Shown piece by piece: positions 1-14,000 of a DNA stretch of 64,000 nucleotides; the stretch's first letter is position 1; every line of letters starts with the position of its first letter. The stretch comes from Sipunculus nudus. Its lineage: Eukaryota; Annelida; Sipuncula; Golfingiida; Sipunculidae. A program made the translations under genes and the position numbers. The notes under the pieces were generated by a model, which was not told the origin of the DNA, did not search any database, and saw only the letters and a list, made by a program, of their open reading frames with translations. Where the stretch lies: assembly GCA_026874595.1 (NCBI GenBank), contig CM049307.1, forward strand, positions 52,511,370 through 52,575,369. Reading direction: 5' to 3'.

Positions 1-1932
1 AAAAAAACCCAGAAGTAGCTTTTTTCCTCAATTAATGCACATCAAATTATTAGCTTGAAAACCTTTGATAGACAGGGCAGGCTCTGAGCAGTTGTTTTCA
101 CTTAATGGAATATGCAAACTGTGAGCAGTTGTAAAAACCTGTTTTTATACGCTCAATAGAGGGGATGTATTATGGGACACCACCATCTGTCTGTCTGTCC
201 GTTAACTGTAAGTTTCGCCTTGATAACTTACCAGGACTTTGATTGATTTTCAGGAAACTCACCCTAACTACTTACCAATAGATTATCTTGCTTAAGTTTG
301 ATTATGAGCAAAATCTCTGCATATTTGATAAGGTCAGAAGTCACCAGGCTACATTGTGGTGTTGTGGCAATAACTTAAGAGGAATATGATGGATTTTGGT
401 AAAACTCAACAGAATTGTTAATCAATAAAATATCTAGCCGAATTGTATTTCCAGCAAAATCCATGCATATTTAATGAGGTCAGAGGTCACCGCACTTTGT
501 AGGCACCTTGGTGACTAACCAAAAAACCTATGGATTTTCATGAAAGTCGTACATATTGAACAATGAGTTTCTCACCTCAAATAATTTCTCAGCTAAAATT
601 CATGCATATTTAATGAGGTCAGAGACCACCACACTGTGGTGGCACCACCTAGTCTCACCAAAAATCAGATGGATTTTCAAATAACTTGTGTATTTTTAAC
701 CAATACAGTTTCTCACCTGAATTACCTTTAATCAGCAAATTCACACATATTTAATCACAAAATATGCAATATGCATATCATGCACCATTTTAGGTGCTCT
801 TTTTATCTGTTGGATCACATAAGAATTGATTCCATGATGATCATTATGTGAGAAAATTAATGCATCTGTGGTACAAAGTGGTTTTCATTGAGAAAGAGAA
901 AAGGGAAAGTAAACTATAAAATGTTTTAATCTGAAGTTATTTGCATTATAAAACCAAAAGTGATGTTAATAGGAATGGCAGTCATTACTTGCAGGCTTCA
1001 TTAATTCTTCATGAATTGCAGTCAGTCCAGATTTAACTGAAGGTGATTCTTTTTTGATCTTTGCAAATCTCCCAATTATATCTGAATGCAAAGGTTTCTT
1101 ATCTTTTATCAAACTGTTTTGCATTGCATCATATTTAATAGAATAGACTGATGATCAGTTACAATATAACTGCACCTACAATACTGTCAGTAGGTTCTCC
1201 TACATATAAAAAGACATCAGGTTTATGAAAATTGTCCACTTCATGCATTTAGATATTTATAATTACTTGTCACACATTGTGGCGTTAGTCTAACTACTAG
1301 CATAATCACAATTTATTGTTTAATTAAGCATGGTGTTTTCAGGCCTGAGAGGCATGTTCTAATAAAATAATTGGCTGTTCCTTTGTTATCAACCCCCTAC
1401 AGCACTTATTGAATGTCTTTCGCTGCACTAGTGTACACTAGCCAGATACTGAGCAATCAGCAAGGACACCTAGATTATGATTATTTATTTATTTTTTTCT
1501 TTTGATAATTTGGATATACTGCCCTCTTGCATGGCAAAAGTACATCATAAATCCATCACTCTCTTCAAATTATGTACATACATACATTTATTTATATATG
1601 ATCAGCATACTGTTGTAATGTTCACTTGTGCATTTAAAGGAGCTCTGTTCGATTTTCCCATATAAATTTTGTCACAAAGAAATATAGTAAATGAAAGGAT
1701 CGAATTACATTTCTGGGAACTAGGGTATGTATCTCACTGTTATATCAGGCAATTTACTGGAAGTAGTGCATGTTATAGTCACTGCACAAAAAGATGCATT
1801 TTGTTTGAATGAAGTACCCACAAAAATCAACACAACTTCATCTGAAGATTCATGTGGAATAGCTAAACTCCATGTTTAACTGTATGTACCTACCATTAGT
1901 CTCATGTTATAAATTTATAATTTTGCTTTTAG
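1..1932 (+). other. Myosin intron (5' end outside the window)
   Basis: This is the 3' part of an intron; I found no exon of the missing motor segment in it. A dispersed repeat at about 165-780 has a 139-147 bp internal period built on atttaatgaggtcagaggtcacc. The rest is AT-rich without recognisable content. Confidence 0.6.
165..780 (+). repeat. Dispersed repeat with ~140-bp internal period, copy 1
   Basis: It begins near a CTGTCTGTCCGTTAACT tract and repeats a gcatatttaatgaggtcaga block near 324, 471 and 610. A related copy lies at 18945-19450 in the same orientation. Confidence 0.6.
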
Positions 1933-2051
1933 CCTGCCAGAAGATCTGTAAACTGTTGGGTCTGCCAGTGACTGAATTGACCAAGGCTTTCTTGCGACCA
2001 AGACTCAAGGTTGGCCGTGACTTTGTATCAAAGGCTCAGACTAAAGAACAG
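1933..2051 (+). CDS. Myosin exon 1 of the window (upper 50K)
   Basis: Residues 1-39. The acceptor is gctttttag and the donor cag/gtgagt. The exon opens on the second base of a codon, so at least one more coding exon must precede it outside the window. It carries the conserved [15 protein letters not shown] stretch. Confidence 0.93.
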
Positions 2052-5000
2052 GTGAGTCATATTTTGTTTAGTCATATCTAGTCACAAGCAGAATAAGTAG
2101 TATGTGAGTACCAGCAGGCTAGAGCTTCCTTATACGCTAATGCTGTTAATCAGAGCTTCAAGAAACGAATAACAGAATGTATATAAAGCAGACTTAGTAT
2201 ACAAATCACTTTATACTCAAAGTATTTTGATACACAGAACAAAGCTCCTTAGCCAAAATTTTGTGTTACAAATCATTCGCAGAACATCAGATTTTAACTT
2301 TTACATTTGAGCTGTATGACAAGTTTAACAAGAGTTACAGCTTTGGGACATAGCTTTGAGCTTTAAAAAAGTCATCTTAGTTACAACCACAGTTTTGTTA
2401 CATTAATGAGAGCCTTAAGTTCATGGCTCTGTGGTAAAAGAAACTTACAGACTTAAAACAGCAGGAAGTATTATGACAAATGCTTCAATGGTATGTAGGT
2501 AACAGATCTTGGTTCTTATTTAGATACATGCTTATGAGTACATTTATCAGAACTTCTTCATTGCCACAGAATTGTGATAGACCCATCAAATTTAAAATTA
2601 AGATTTGACATCACATTAAGTAGAGTTTTATTAGGGCCCCGCTTGACAAGCAGTGCCCTATAGTGATCACCGTGTCAGTCCGTCCATCCGTCCTTCTGTC
2701 AGTGACATTTTCTTTCGCACTCGATAACTCAACAACAACATACTGCAGCTTTCCCAAATTCACAGGGATGATTGGTACCTATGAGGGCTCCAGACCTATC
2801 GAATTACAGACTTGTTGGAATTCAAATATGGCCGCTACAGCGTAATCGCTGATTTTCTTTCGCACGCGATAACTCGACAACAACATACTGCAGCTTTCCC
2901 AAATTCACAAGGATGATTGGTACCTATGACAGCTCAAGACCTTTCGAATTACAGACTTGTCAGAATTCAAATATGGCTGCCATAGCCCAATCGCTGATTT
3001 TCTTTCGCACGCGATAACTCAACAACAACATACTGCAGCTTTCCCAAATTCACAGGGATGATTTGTACCTATGGCAGCTCCAGACCTTTGGAATTACAGA
3101 CTTATTGGAATTCAAATATGGCCGCCACAGCCCAATTGCTGATTTTCTTTTGCACACAATAACTCAACAACAACACACTGCAGCTTTCCCAAATTCATTG
3201 GGATAATTGGTACTTATGACAGCTCCAGACCTATCAAATTACAGACTTGTCAGAATTCAAATATAGCCGCCAAAGCCCAATTGCTGATTTTCTTTTGCAC
3301 GCAATAACTCAACAACAACACACTGCAGCTTTCCCAAATTCACTGGGATAATTGATACATATGACGACTCAAGACCTATTGAATTACAGACTTGTGGGAA
3401 TTCAAATATGGCTGCCACAGCCCAATCACGGATTTTCTTTCGCACGCAATAACTCAACAACAACATACTGCAGCTTTCCCAAATTCACTGGGATGATTTA
3501 TACCTATGACGGCTCCAGACCTATCGAATTACAGACTTGTCAGAATTCAAATATGGCCGCCAAAGCCTAATTGCTGATTTTCTTTTGCACACAATAACTC
3601 AACAACAACACACTGCAGCTTTCCCAAATTCATTGGGATAATTGGTACCTATGACGGCTCCAGACCTATCAAATTACAGACTTGTGGGAATTCAAATATG
3701 GCCGCAAAAGCCCAATCGCTGATTTTCTTTTGCACGCAATAACTCAACAACAACACACTGCAGCTTTCCCAAGTTCACTGGGATAATTGGTACCTATGAC
3801 GGCTCCAGACCTATCAAATTACAGACTTGTGGGAATTCAAATATGGCTGCCAAAGCCCAATCACGGATTTTCTTTCACACGCAATAACTCAACAACAACA
3901 TACTGCAGCTTTCCTAAAGTCACTGGGATAATTGATCCCTATGACGGCTCCAGACCTATCGAATTACAGACTTGTCAGAATTCAAATATGGCCGCCAAAT
4001 CTCAATCGCTGATTTTCTTTAGCACGCAATAACACAACAACAACATACTGCAGCTTTCCCAAATTCACAGGGATGATTGGTACCTATGAGGGCTCCAAAC
4101 CTATTGAATTACAGACCTGTCCGAATTCCAATATGGCCGCCACAGCCCAATTGCTGATTTTCTTTCGTGTGCGATAACTCAACAACAACCTCCTGCAGAT
4201 TTCCCAAATTCACAGGGATTGCCCTATAGTGATCACAGTGTCAGTCCGTCCATCTGTCCTTCTGTCAGTGACACTTTCTTTCGCACGGGATAACTCAACA
4301 ACAACATACTGCAGCTTTCCCAAATTCACAGGGATGATTGGTACTTATGACAGCTCAAGACCTTTCGAATAACAGATGTCAGAATTCAAATATGGCCGCC
4401 ATAGCCCAATCGCTGATTTTCTTTCGTGCATGAAAACTAAACAGCAACATACTTCAGCTTCTCCAAATTTACAGGGATCATTGGTCCCTATGAGGGCTCC
4501 AGACCTATTGAATTACAGACTTGATCAAAATCAAATATGGCTAACAGACTACATTCGGTGATTTTCTATTGCACACATTATTTCAGACATATCTTCTTTA
4601 ATCCAGTATGATTTTTTCCCTCATGCATATTGATAAAAACCTGTTTCTGTTGGTGATATTTTTCAAATTTGACTTAATTTTCACCCATATGCAAACAAGT
4701 CCAGCACTAGCAGAAACGCGGGGCCCTCTGTGGACCATTGTCCGACCACATCTAGTTAACCATAAATTTATAGGATGAATAAATCAATTGATCCACTGTC
4801 TTGTTATCACTTTAATTTCCTGTAGGAATTTATATCTAAAAGTGTTTGGCCATATCTAAAATAAAGTAATTGTTATCTTTACCTTCCACAGGTGGAGTAT
4901 GCTGTTGAAGCCATCAGTAAAGCGTTGTATGAACGTATGTTCCGCTGGCTGGTGGGCCGCATCAACAAATCTCTGGACAGAACCAAGAGACAAGGAGCGT

Positions 5001-8000
5001 CTTTCATAGGAATTTTGGATATTGCAGGTTTTGAGATCTTCCAGGTTAGTTAACCTGAAAAATCTAGGATTTCCATGCTATAATAATGGTAGTGTTATTC
5101 CTGATATGGTGAACAAAGAGATTGATTTAATATCTTTGGTTTCCATACATTAGTATTTGTTATGAAATGAAGAACTGAGAGTTTTATTCCAATTAATAAT
5201 GTTAAAATTTCCAGTATAATGGGGGGGGGGAATTATTATTTTGAAGTTTGGTCATTGAAACAGTTCATTAATATTAATTCATTAAATAATAATTCATTAA
5301 TATACCTTAATTAAACATAAGAACACTATTTGCCTTTGAGATATATTAATTTTCCTAAATGAAATGTGCAGATGTACCCAGTTTAATGATATGATAAGAT
5401 AGTTGACAAAAATGTTGTGAATTCAGTCAGCTTGTATTGCTATAGCAAAATGTGCAGATCGTTGTGTTATACAATAGTACTGAACAGTGATTACACAAGA
5501 AAAAGTACAAAGTTTATAAAAAGATTAATTTTTCTTGTACATTTATTTTACTTAAATAAAAAGAACATATACGTACAGTTATGTCTAGAGAAATTACACA
5601 AATAGTATCCATAGGGTTTTATCTCAATATTATTATATGAAACATGGTTTTGATAGCTATATGCTCGAACAGTTTAAACTTTCTGAGAGAGATTACTGTT
5701 TAGCATTTGCTGAACTGATTTGTAGATTATATAAAATATGCACCCAGGTCATATTCAGCTGGACTGCATGGGCTTAGTGTCTCAATACAGATTCCATTAT
5801 GCAATGTGATTAATGAATGGCACCTATCTTTCTTTGTTACAGGTCAATTCGTTTGAGCAGCTGTGCATCAACTACACCAACGAGAAGTTACAGCAGCTCT
5901 TTAACCACACCATGTTCATCCTGGAACAAGAGGAATACAAACGAGAAGGCATCGACTGGACCTTCATCGACTTTGGGCTTGACCTTCAACCCACCATCGA
6001 TCTATTAGAAAAGGTGCAACCTCAAACCATCCCATCATATATATCATTAGTGTCTATCTTGTTGTTCTTATGAGCTAAATTGCAGTCACCTGTTTCTATA
6101 GTATGACTGTGATGAATTAAGCATGGAAATGTGATTAATGTTCATAGTTGGTCATCTATTGCTTCCATTTAAGGGGGGGGGATGATACTCCCAACACTCT
6201 ATGACAACATGGGGGGATGTTTTCCTATTGATTTACATGTGTAAATACTAAAATTAGTTTAGATATTTGATTTTGATATCATATGTCAAACACTGAAGTG
6301 TGTTATATTTTGAAATTTTATGTTGGATCTGTAAATAGCTTCAATGTAAACAGAGAATGTAGTTCATCCCTGACTTTTGCATCATAATAATAATAATTTT
6401 TTATCATTTCAGCCTCTGGGTGTTTTTGCCCTGATTGATGAGGAATGTTGGTTCCCCAAGGCCACAGACAAGACCTTGGTAGACAAACTTATTGCCCAGC
6501 ACAATGCTCACCCAAAGTTCCAGAGGCCAGACTTCAGAGACAAGGCCAGCTTCAGTATCATGCACTATGCAGGCAAGGTTGGTATTTATAATCAAATGTA
6601 AATTCTCCATATTTTAACTTTTGTCATTTTTAATGAACTTTATTAAATGAGAAATGACAGTTGTCTGTCCTCAGCTGCTGATAGCAGATCAGATTAATCT
6701 TCTGTGTTTATGAATTAGAACCACATACTTGTTGTGCCGTGTACCCTATTATTTGGCAAACTGTTTAAATATAATTTCCTTACCATATATTTTTGAGTGT
6801 ATCTAAGATACTTTGTTGCTCTTATTAAAGAAAAATGTTTTGATTATATGATCATATGTATGAACATTGCAGCTAACAAAGTGTGGTTATATAAAGAATA
6901 TGGATTTTAAAAAAAATGATCCTTCAGCAAGTAAGTTTGTAGCTATATGTCCTGAGAGATCAGTGAGTTTAGACCTTATTGACATAGTCTGGTTTCTTGT
7001 GTTATATCAGGTTGACTACAATGCCAGCCAGTGGTTGCTCAAGAACATGGATCCTCTGAATGAGAATATTGTCACCCTCTTTCAAAACTCTACAGAAGAT
7101 TTCCAGAAGATGATCTGGAAGGATGGTAAGGTTTTCATTGGCAGTAATATGTGCTTTAAAGTGTCTTGATAAATTGTGTGTGTGCATACTTATGTTGCTC
7201 AGATATTATTCAAAATATCACTTTATGATCTTTTATGGTATAGTCTAAAAAAATTTTATTTGAAAGTTATAACAAAACCTTTCTTTATTTTGTATCAACA
7301 AACTTCTCATACTCTGTGAGTATCAGTGATAGCTCTCATGCTTGCCTTGGTTGGGATTGGTTTTAGTGTATCTGTCTGATTAAATAATAATACAATAGGA
7401 TCTTACATAGTTGATATGATGAATCAGCTCATTTAGTGTCACTAATCACCAACAGGTGTCACTAGCAGGGGGGACAAATTCCTTGAATTTGCTTGTTTTT
7501 GCCATCCATTTCAATTAAGGAAATTTTATCAATATTGAAAAATTAAATCATGACAGATTTGAATTTGTTATCCATGCATTTTAACCCACCTTTATATTAG
7601 TTGAATTTTATTTTATTTTATTACAATTTCTTGTATATACCTTTCAGCTGAGATTGTTGGAATGAGTGCTGCCTCTGGGTCAGACTCTGCGTTTGGATCT
7701 CGCACGAGAAAGGGCATGTTCCGGACAGTTGGTCAGTTGTACAAAGAACAGCTGAGCAAGCTGATGCAAACATTGAACAACACAAACCCCAACTTTGTCC
7801 GCTGTATCATCCCTAATCACGAGAAGAAGGTAATTAATTTTTTTTTAGCTCAGCTGACTTTCAGTCATGCTGAGCTATAGCAATCACTCTTTGTCCGTCG
7901 TCCGTCTGTCCGTCCGTCTGTCCGTTAACCTGGCACAAATCGTAACCGCTGGACTTAGAATCTTGTAACTTTACATTCTGAGAGGTCAATGAAAAATCTC

Positions 8001-11000
8001 CTTGGAAACCAGAAATTAGGTCTCTGTTACCCATATCCTTTGAGCTATGAGGCCCCAAAGTACCCCCCCAGAAAAGTCCAAAATTTCATACAAAAACTTC
8101 AATATCTCATTAACTACTTGACTGATGGTCATGATTTTTGGCATACATATTGATCATGAGATATTTCATCAGTTCCTGAGGACTGGTGGCGCCACCTGTT
8201 TTTTTAGATTTTTTACGAATTTTTTTCTCTATTTTTGATACCTTTAAAAATGTGAACATCTGTTAACAAGGCACAAATCGTAACGACTAGACCTAGAATC
8301 TTCATTCTCGACACACTGAGAGACCTATGAAAAGTCTCCATGGAAACCAGAAATTAGGTCTCTGTTACCCATATCCTTCCAGCTATGGGGCCCCAAAGTA
8401 CCCCCCAGAAAAGTAAAAAATTTCATGCAAAAAATTCAATATCCCATTAAATACTTGACTGATGGTCATGATTTTTGGCATACATATTGGTCATGAGATG
8501 TTCCATCACTTCCTGCAGACTGGTGGCGCCACCTGTATCGTTCAATTTTTTACGAATTTTTTTTTCTATATTTGAGACCTTTCAAGATGTGAACATCTGT
8601 TAACAAGGCACAAATCGTAAAGACTGGACCTAAAATCTTAATTCTTGACACACTGAGAGGTCCATGAAAAATATCCTTGGAAACCAGAAATTAGGTCTCT
8701 GTTAACCATATCCTTCGAGCTATGGGGCCCCAAAGTACCCCCCAGAGTAGTAAAAAATTTCATACAAAAACTTCAATATCTCAATAACTACATCACTGAT
8801 GGTCATGATTTTTGGCATATATATTGATTATGAGATGTTCCATCAGTTCCTGCAGACTGGTGGCGCCACCTGTATTGTTCGATTTTTCACGATTTTTTCC
8901 TCTATTTTTGAGACCTTTAAGATGCTGTCATCTGTTTGCGTGGCACAAATCGTAACAACTGGACCTAGAATCTTCATTCTCGACACACTGAGAGACCTAT
9001 GGAAAGTCTCCTTGGAAACCAGAAATTAGGTCTCTGTTACCCATATTCTTTAAGCTATGGGGCCCCAAAGTACCCCCAAGAAAAGTAAAAAATTTCATAC
9101 AAAAACTTCAATATCTCAATAACTACATCACTGATGGTCATGATTTTCGGCATATATATTGATTATGAGATGTTCCATCAGTTCCTGCAGACTGGTGGCG
9201 CCACCTGTATTGTTAGATTTTTCACGATTTTTTCCTCTATTTTTGAGACCTTTAAGGATGCTGTCATCTGTTTGCGTGGCACAAATCGTAACAACTGGAC
9301 CTAGAATCTTCATTCTCGACACACTGAGAGACCTATGGAACGTCTCCTTGGAAACCAGAAATTAGGTCTCTGTTACCCATATTCTTTGAGCTATGGGGCC
9401 CCAAAGTACCCCCAAGAAAAGTAAAAAATTTCATACAAAAACTTAAATATCTCATTAACTACTTGACTGATGTTCATGATTTGTGGCATAACTATTGATC
9501 ATGAGATTTGTCATCACTTCTTGCAGACTGGTGGCGCCACCTGTATCGTTGGATTTTTTATGAATTTTTTTCTCTATTTTTGAGACCTTTCAAAATGTGA
9601 ACATCTGTTAACAAGGCACAAATCGTAACGACTGGACCTAGAATCTTCATTCTTGACACACTGAGAGGTCCGTGAAAAATCTACTTGGAAACCAGAAATA
9701 AGGTCTCTGTTACCCATATCCTTTGAGCTATGGGGCCCCAAAGTACCCCCCCAGAGTAGTCAAAAATTTCATACAAAAACTTCATTATCTCAATGACTAC
9801 ATCACTGATGGTCATGATTTTCGGCATACATATTGATCATGAGATGTATCATCAGTTCCTGCAGATTGGTGGCGCCACCTTTATTGTTTGATTTTTTCAC
9901 GATTTTTTCCTCTATTTTTGAGACCTTTAAGGATGCTGTCATCTGTTAGCATGGCACAAATCGTAACGACTGGACCTAGAATCTTCATTCTCGAAACACT
10001 GAGAGACCTATGAAAAGTCTCCATGGAAACCAGAAATTAGGTCTTTGTTACCCAACCCTAGAGCTATGGGGCCCCAAAGCACCCCCCAGAGTAGTAAAAA
10101 ATTTCATACAAAATTTTCAATATCTCAATAACTACAACACTGATGGTCATGATTTTCGGCATACATATGGATCATGAGCTGTTCCATCAGTTTCTGCAGA
10201 CTGGGTGCGCCACCTCTATTTTTTTCAAATTTTTACGAATTTTTTTCTCATTTTTTGAGACCTTTAAAGATGTGGTTATTTGTCAACAGGGTACAAATTG
10301 CAACAACTGGACCTAGAAACTTCATTCTTGTCATGCAAGGAGGCCCATGAAGAGTGCCTGTGGAAACTTGAAATTAGGTCTCTGTTACCCATATCCTTCA
10401 AGCTATAGAAGCCTCAGAATAATGGACAATTTGATATAAAAGCTGAAGTATCTGAACAACTAATGCGGAGATCACCATGATTCTTTGCATGGATATTGAC
10501 CATTAAGTGTTTTTATTAGTTTCTGCAGACTGGTGGAGCCACCTGTATTTTTGTATCCTCCAAAACGAAGTTTTGCAGATACTATGTTTTTGACCGGGTT
10601 CCTCCGCCCCGCAACGTTTGTTTCCAGAGAGCTCCACTGAGAAAAATGGACCGATTTTTCCGAAACTTACACTAATTATCTAGTCACATGTGAACTAGTG
10701 CCTAACCAATTTGTGTTGACCTCTGACCTTTCCCCTCTATCCAGCATCCATTTGTGCGTCTGATCCACACATAAACCCTCATATCTCGGGAACCGTTTGA
10801 CCAATCCGGAAGTAAAATTTATACAAATGTAGCCCTTTGATTGCTTTATAACATACACAAAAATGGTGGCGCCACTTGTAACCATGTTTGCACAGTGTCC
10901 ATCTGTTCATCTGCCTTGGGTTAAAATCACTCATATCTCGGCAGTGGTTTGACATATCTGCCTAAAATTTTGCAGTTTTATACATCCTGGTTAGCTTCTT

Positions 11001-14000
11001 GATTTTATGACAGGTGGCGCCACCTACATTCTAGTTTATGCTTCAGACATCCGAGCTCATATCTCGGGAACCGTTTGAACAATTGGGCCAAAATTTTGCA
11101 TGTGTATAGATCTCACATAGGTCTTTATCATACACAAAACTGGAGGGGCCACCTGCAACCATTTTTGCACAGCGTCTGTCTGTTTGTCTGCCGTCAGCTA
11201 AAATCACTCATATACATGTAGTGGTTTGACTTTTCTGCCTAAAATTTTGCATATGTATACAACTTGGACAGCTTTCTGGATTTGTGGTAGGTGGCACAAC
11301 CTACATACACATTTAGGCTGCAGACATCCATGCTAATATGCAACATACCTTACTCTATTTCCCCTTGCCACTCAATCCATGCCTCACTACAACCGTTCCA
11401 CTCTAATTTTGGCGGATACACGTAGTCACTTATCGGCTACCTGTATTCTAGTTTTTAAAGTTTACACATTTTTTCTCTATTTTTGAGATATATAAATACA
11501 GACTAAATCTTGGCCTGTTGGTTAATCTGTTTGATGCTTCAGTTGAATGGGTATATACTACCATTCTGATGATAAAATTTCCTTTAGCGAATCTCTTCCC
11601 AGTCAGCTGAGCGTCATGACCCATGGGTCACTTGTTTAATTATTTTAAATCACATTGATCAGCAAGAAAAGTTTAATTTTAAACTTTGATCAGGTCCTTT
11701 TCCAGAAGAAAGTGCAGTCACCAAGAGTTGAAATATTTGCAAGTGGATTAGGTTTATGCTGTTGAAGTTTATATTTTCATAATTTCAGGATTCTTTTTGC
11801 TCTTAGAAATACATATATCATAGTGTATTAGAATCTGGGAATATTTTGATTTCAAATGAAAGTCAGGGAAAACAATTTTGATCAGAAAAACTTCAAAACA
11901 AAATTTTTGCAATGGTTCATTTATTTCACCACTTCATTCCTTCAGAGGATTTTTTAAAAGTGCACAGCTCATACTTATATTTTCCCAGGAAAAGCATTTC
12001 ATATATAAAATGTCTTGGGGGAAAAAGTCCATTAAAATGCTGGAAATTTACCGAATCACAAGTGTAAAGCAATGATTGTTGAATGTCATCAATATATGCA
12101 ACTGCTGCATTTTTGTACGTTCTGCATAGAAGATCATTTGTCTTGTATGATTTTAGGCTGGCAAGATCGATTCCCCTCTGGTGTTGGACCAGCTGCAGTG
12201 TAACGGTGTGTTGGAAGGTATCAGAATCTGCCGTCAGGGCTTCCCCAACAGAATCCTGTTCCAGGAATTCAAACAACGCTACGAGCTGCTCACACCCAAT
12301 GTCATCCCAAGAGGCTTCATGGATGGCAAAAAAGCCTGTGCCAAAATGGTGAGCAGCTGTTTGTTGGTCTTAAGCCTTGCTTCTCTTTTCACTGTAAATT
12401 CCAATTAATTGATGCACTACCATGGGATGTTAGAAGTCCTGCTTTTGCAGCATATAATTATAGTAGAATATGTTTCATGGAAAGTTTCTTGCTTAAATTT
12501 AGTTTGAAACCCTTAAGCAATACATGTAATAATGAGTAACCCATGAAATACACAGAATAGGCAGAGAAATTATGATGTATGTTTCCAACTAGTATCTGAA
12601 TCCACAGGATATATAAAAGAAGAGATAGTTAAAGTCATCTGAAGTTTTTGTTTCTTGAAATGGTAATGTGTTTATGCATGGAAAAGTATTTAAAAGTGTT
12701 TCTGTGGGCAAAGAAAAAGTTAGTGGTTGTAAGAATAATTTACACAATGATTAATTCCACTGTTAAAGTGTAATTTTATGGTACACTCCACCAAAAATTA
12801 TTTTGCTCTGATAATTTTGCCACATTTAGCTAATGTGACTTTTTAATCTACACAGATTGAAGCATTGGACCTGGACCCAAATCTGTACCGTATTGGTCAG
12901 AGTAAGATCTTCTTCCGTGCTGGTGTGCTGGCTCATCTTGAAGAGGAACGTGACCTCAAACTGACATACATCATTGTGTGTTTCCAGGCCTATGCTAGAG
13001 GCTCTATAGCCAGAAAGTAAGGACAATCTTGTCGTTGAATAGGAACATATGTGTTTAAAAAAAATCTTATCTTTATTCCTAATTAATCTGGTGTGGTAAT
13101 GTTTTGTTTATAGCTCAGCTGACTGAAGTATAGGAATGGCACATTGCCCGTTGTCCATCTGGCAGGCCTTCTGGCCGTTAGCAAGGCATTAAAAATTAAT
13201 GCACTATAATTTGATGCTAACAGAAATCCTATAAGCAATCAAATGCTACTTCTATTTTATCTTGAATCTAGAAGATATTGTATGTCAAACAAAATGAGCT
13301 CAACGGTTGGTTGTTGGTTGCATTATTTAGCCATTGACTGAGGAGACTTGTGTCATGAAGGTGAACAGATATACTTGATAACTATAACTTTACCTTTTTC
13401 CCTCAGGATGTTCCAGAAGAGGCTACAGCAGCTGAATGCCATCCGTATCATCCAAAGAAACTGTGCTGCTTACCTCAAACTGCGCAACTGGTCATGGTGG
13501 AGACTCTTCACAAAGGTACTGACTCCTCTTACTTTTTGATAAGTTTCATGTTTAGAGCTCACATTTTATGTCTGTAAAGTACTGACCATGTCCAGTCCTA
13601 CTGGCTTGAAAGTTAAAACATCATTTAATAGTAAGGTATTATATTTTTTTTAAATTAATGACTCCTTAAGAGTTTAGATTAAATTAAATTTACAGAGAAA
13701 GAGGCAGTGTTCCATCAGTGTTTTTTGCCCATCATTTGCATAAAAGTTGCTTGGAATGTTTGAACTCGTTGACAAAATTACAATAGGTTAGATAAAACTT
13801 ATGATGAGGGATCACTTTGAAGAGATGGGTTGCTGTGCACCTCATTGTTAAATACTTAACCAAAGCAGATCTTTTGAAATCAGTTACATATTTATATAGG
13901 TAAAACCTCTGCTGCAAGTGACAAACAATGAGGAGAAGCTGAACGCCAAGGAAGAGGAGCTCAAGAAGCTGGCAGATCGCTCTGAAAAACAGAAGAAGGA

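Larger units (their letters stand above)
5045..7647 (+). other. Introns between myosin exons 2 and 6
   Basis: The introns between exons at 5045-5842, 6014-6412, 6578-7010 and 7126-7647 are short and AT-rich. Apart from G runs at 5221-5230 and 6174-6182 I see nothing in them. Confidence 0.6.
7847..11636 (+). mobile_element. Helentron/pearl-like element, copy 1
   Basis: The head TAGCTCAGCTGACTTTCAG is followed by a (GTCC)n-rich tract. The tail reads AGTCAGCTGAGCG, then the palindrome GACCCATGGGTC and acttgtt. Head and tail share an inverted AGCTCAGCTGACT. The core is about eight units of 336 bp and then a 140-bp array. There is no coding capacity, so it must be mobilised in trans if at all. 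It fills the intron between exons 6 and 7. Class assignment is inference from architecture. Confidence 0.65.

Noticed and set aside
1-1932. Upstream motor exon (P-loop or switch I) in the first intron
   Set aside because: I looked for the expected conserved words in all frames and found none. The segment is repeat and AT-rich intron.
2663-4561. Open frames of 60-81 residues in the 145-bp array
   Set aside because: They are by-products of the tandem unit. The period is not a multiple of three, so no frame continues.
11926-12276. 116-residue minus-strand open frame over exon 7
   Set aside because: It is the shadow of the conserved myosin exon. It has no family resemblance and the plus strand is plainly coding.
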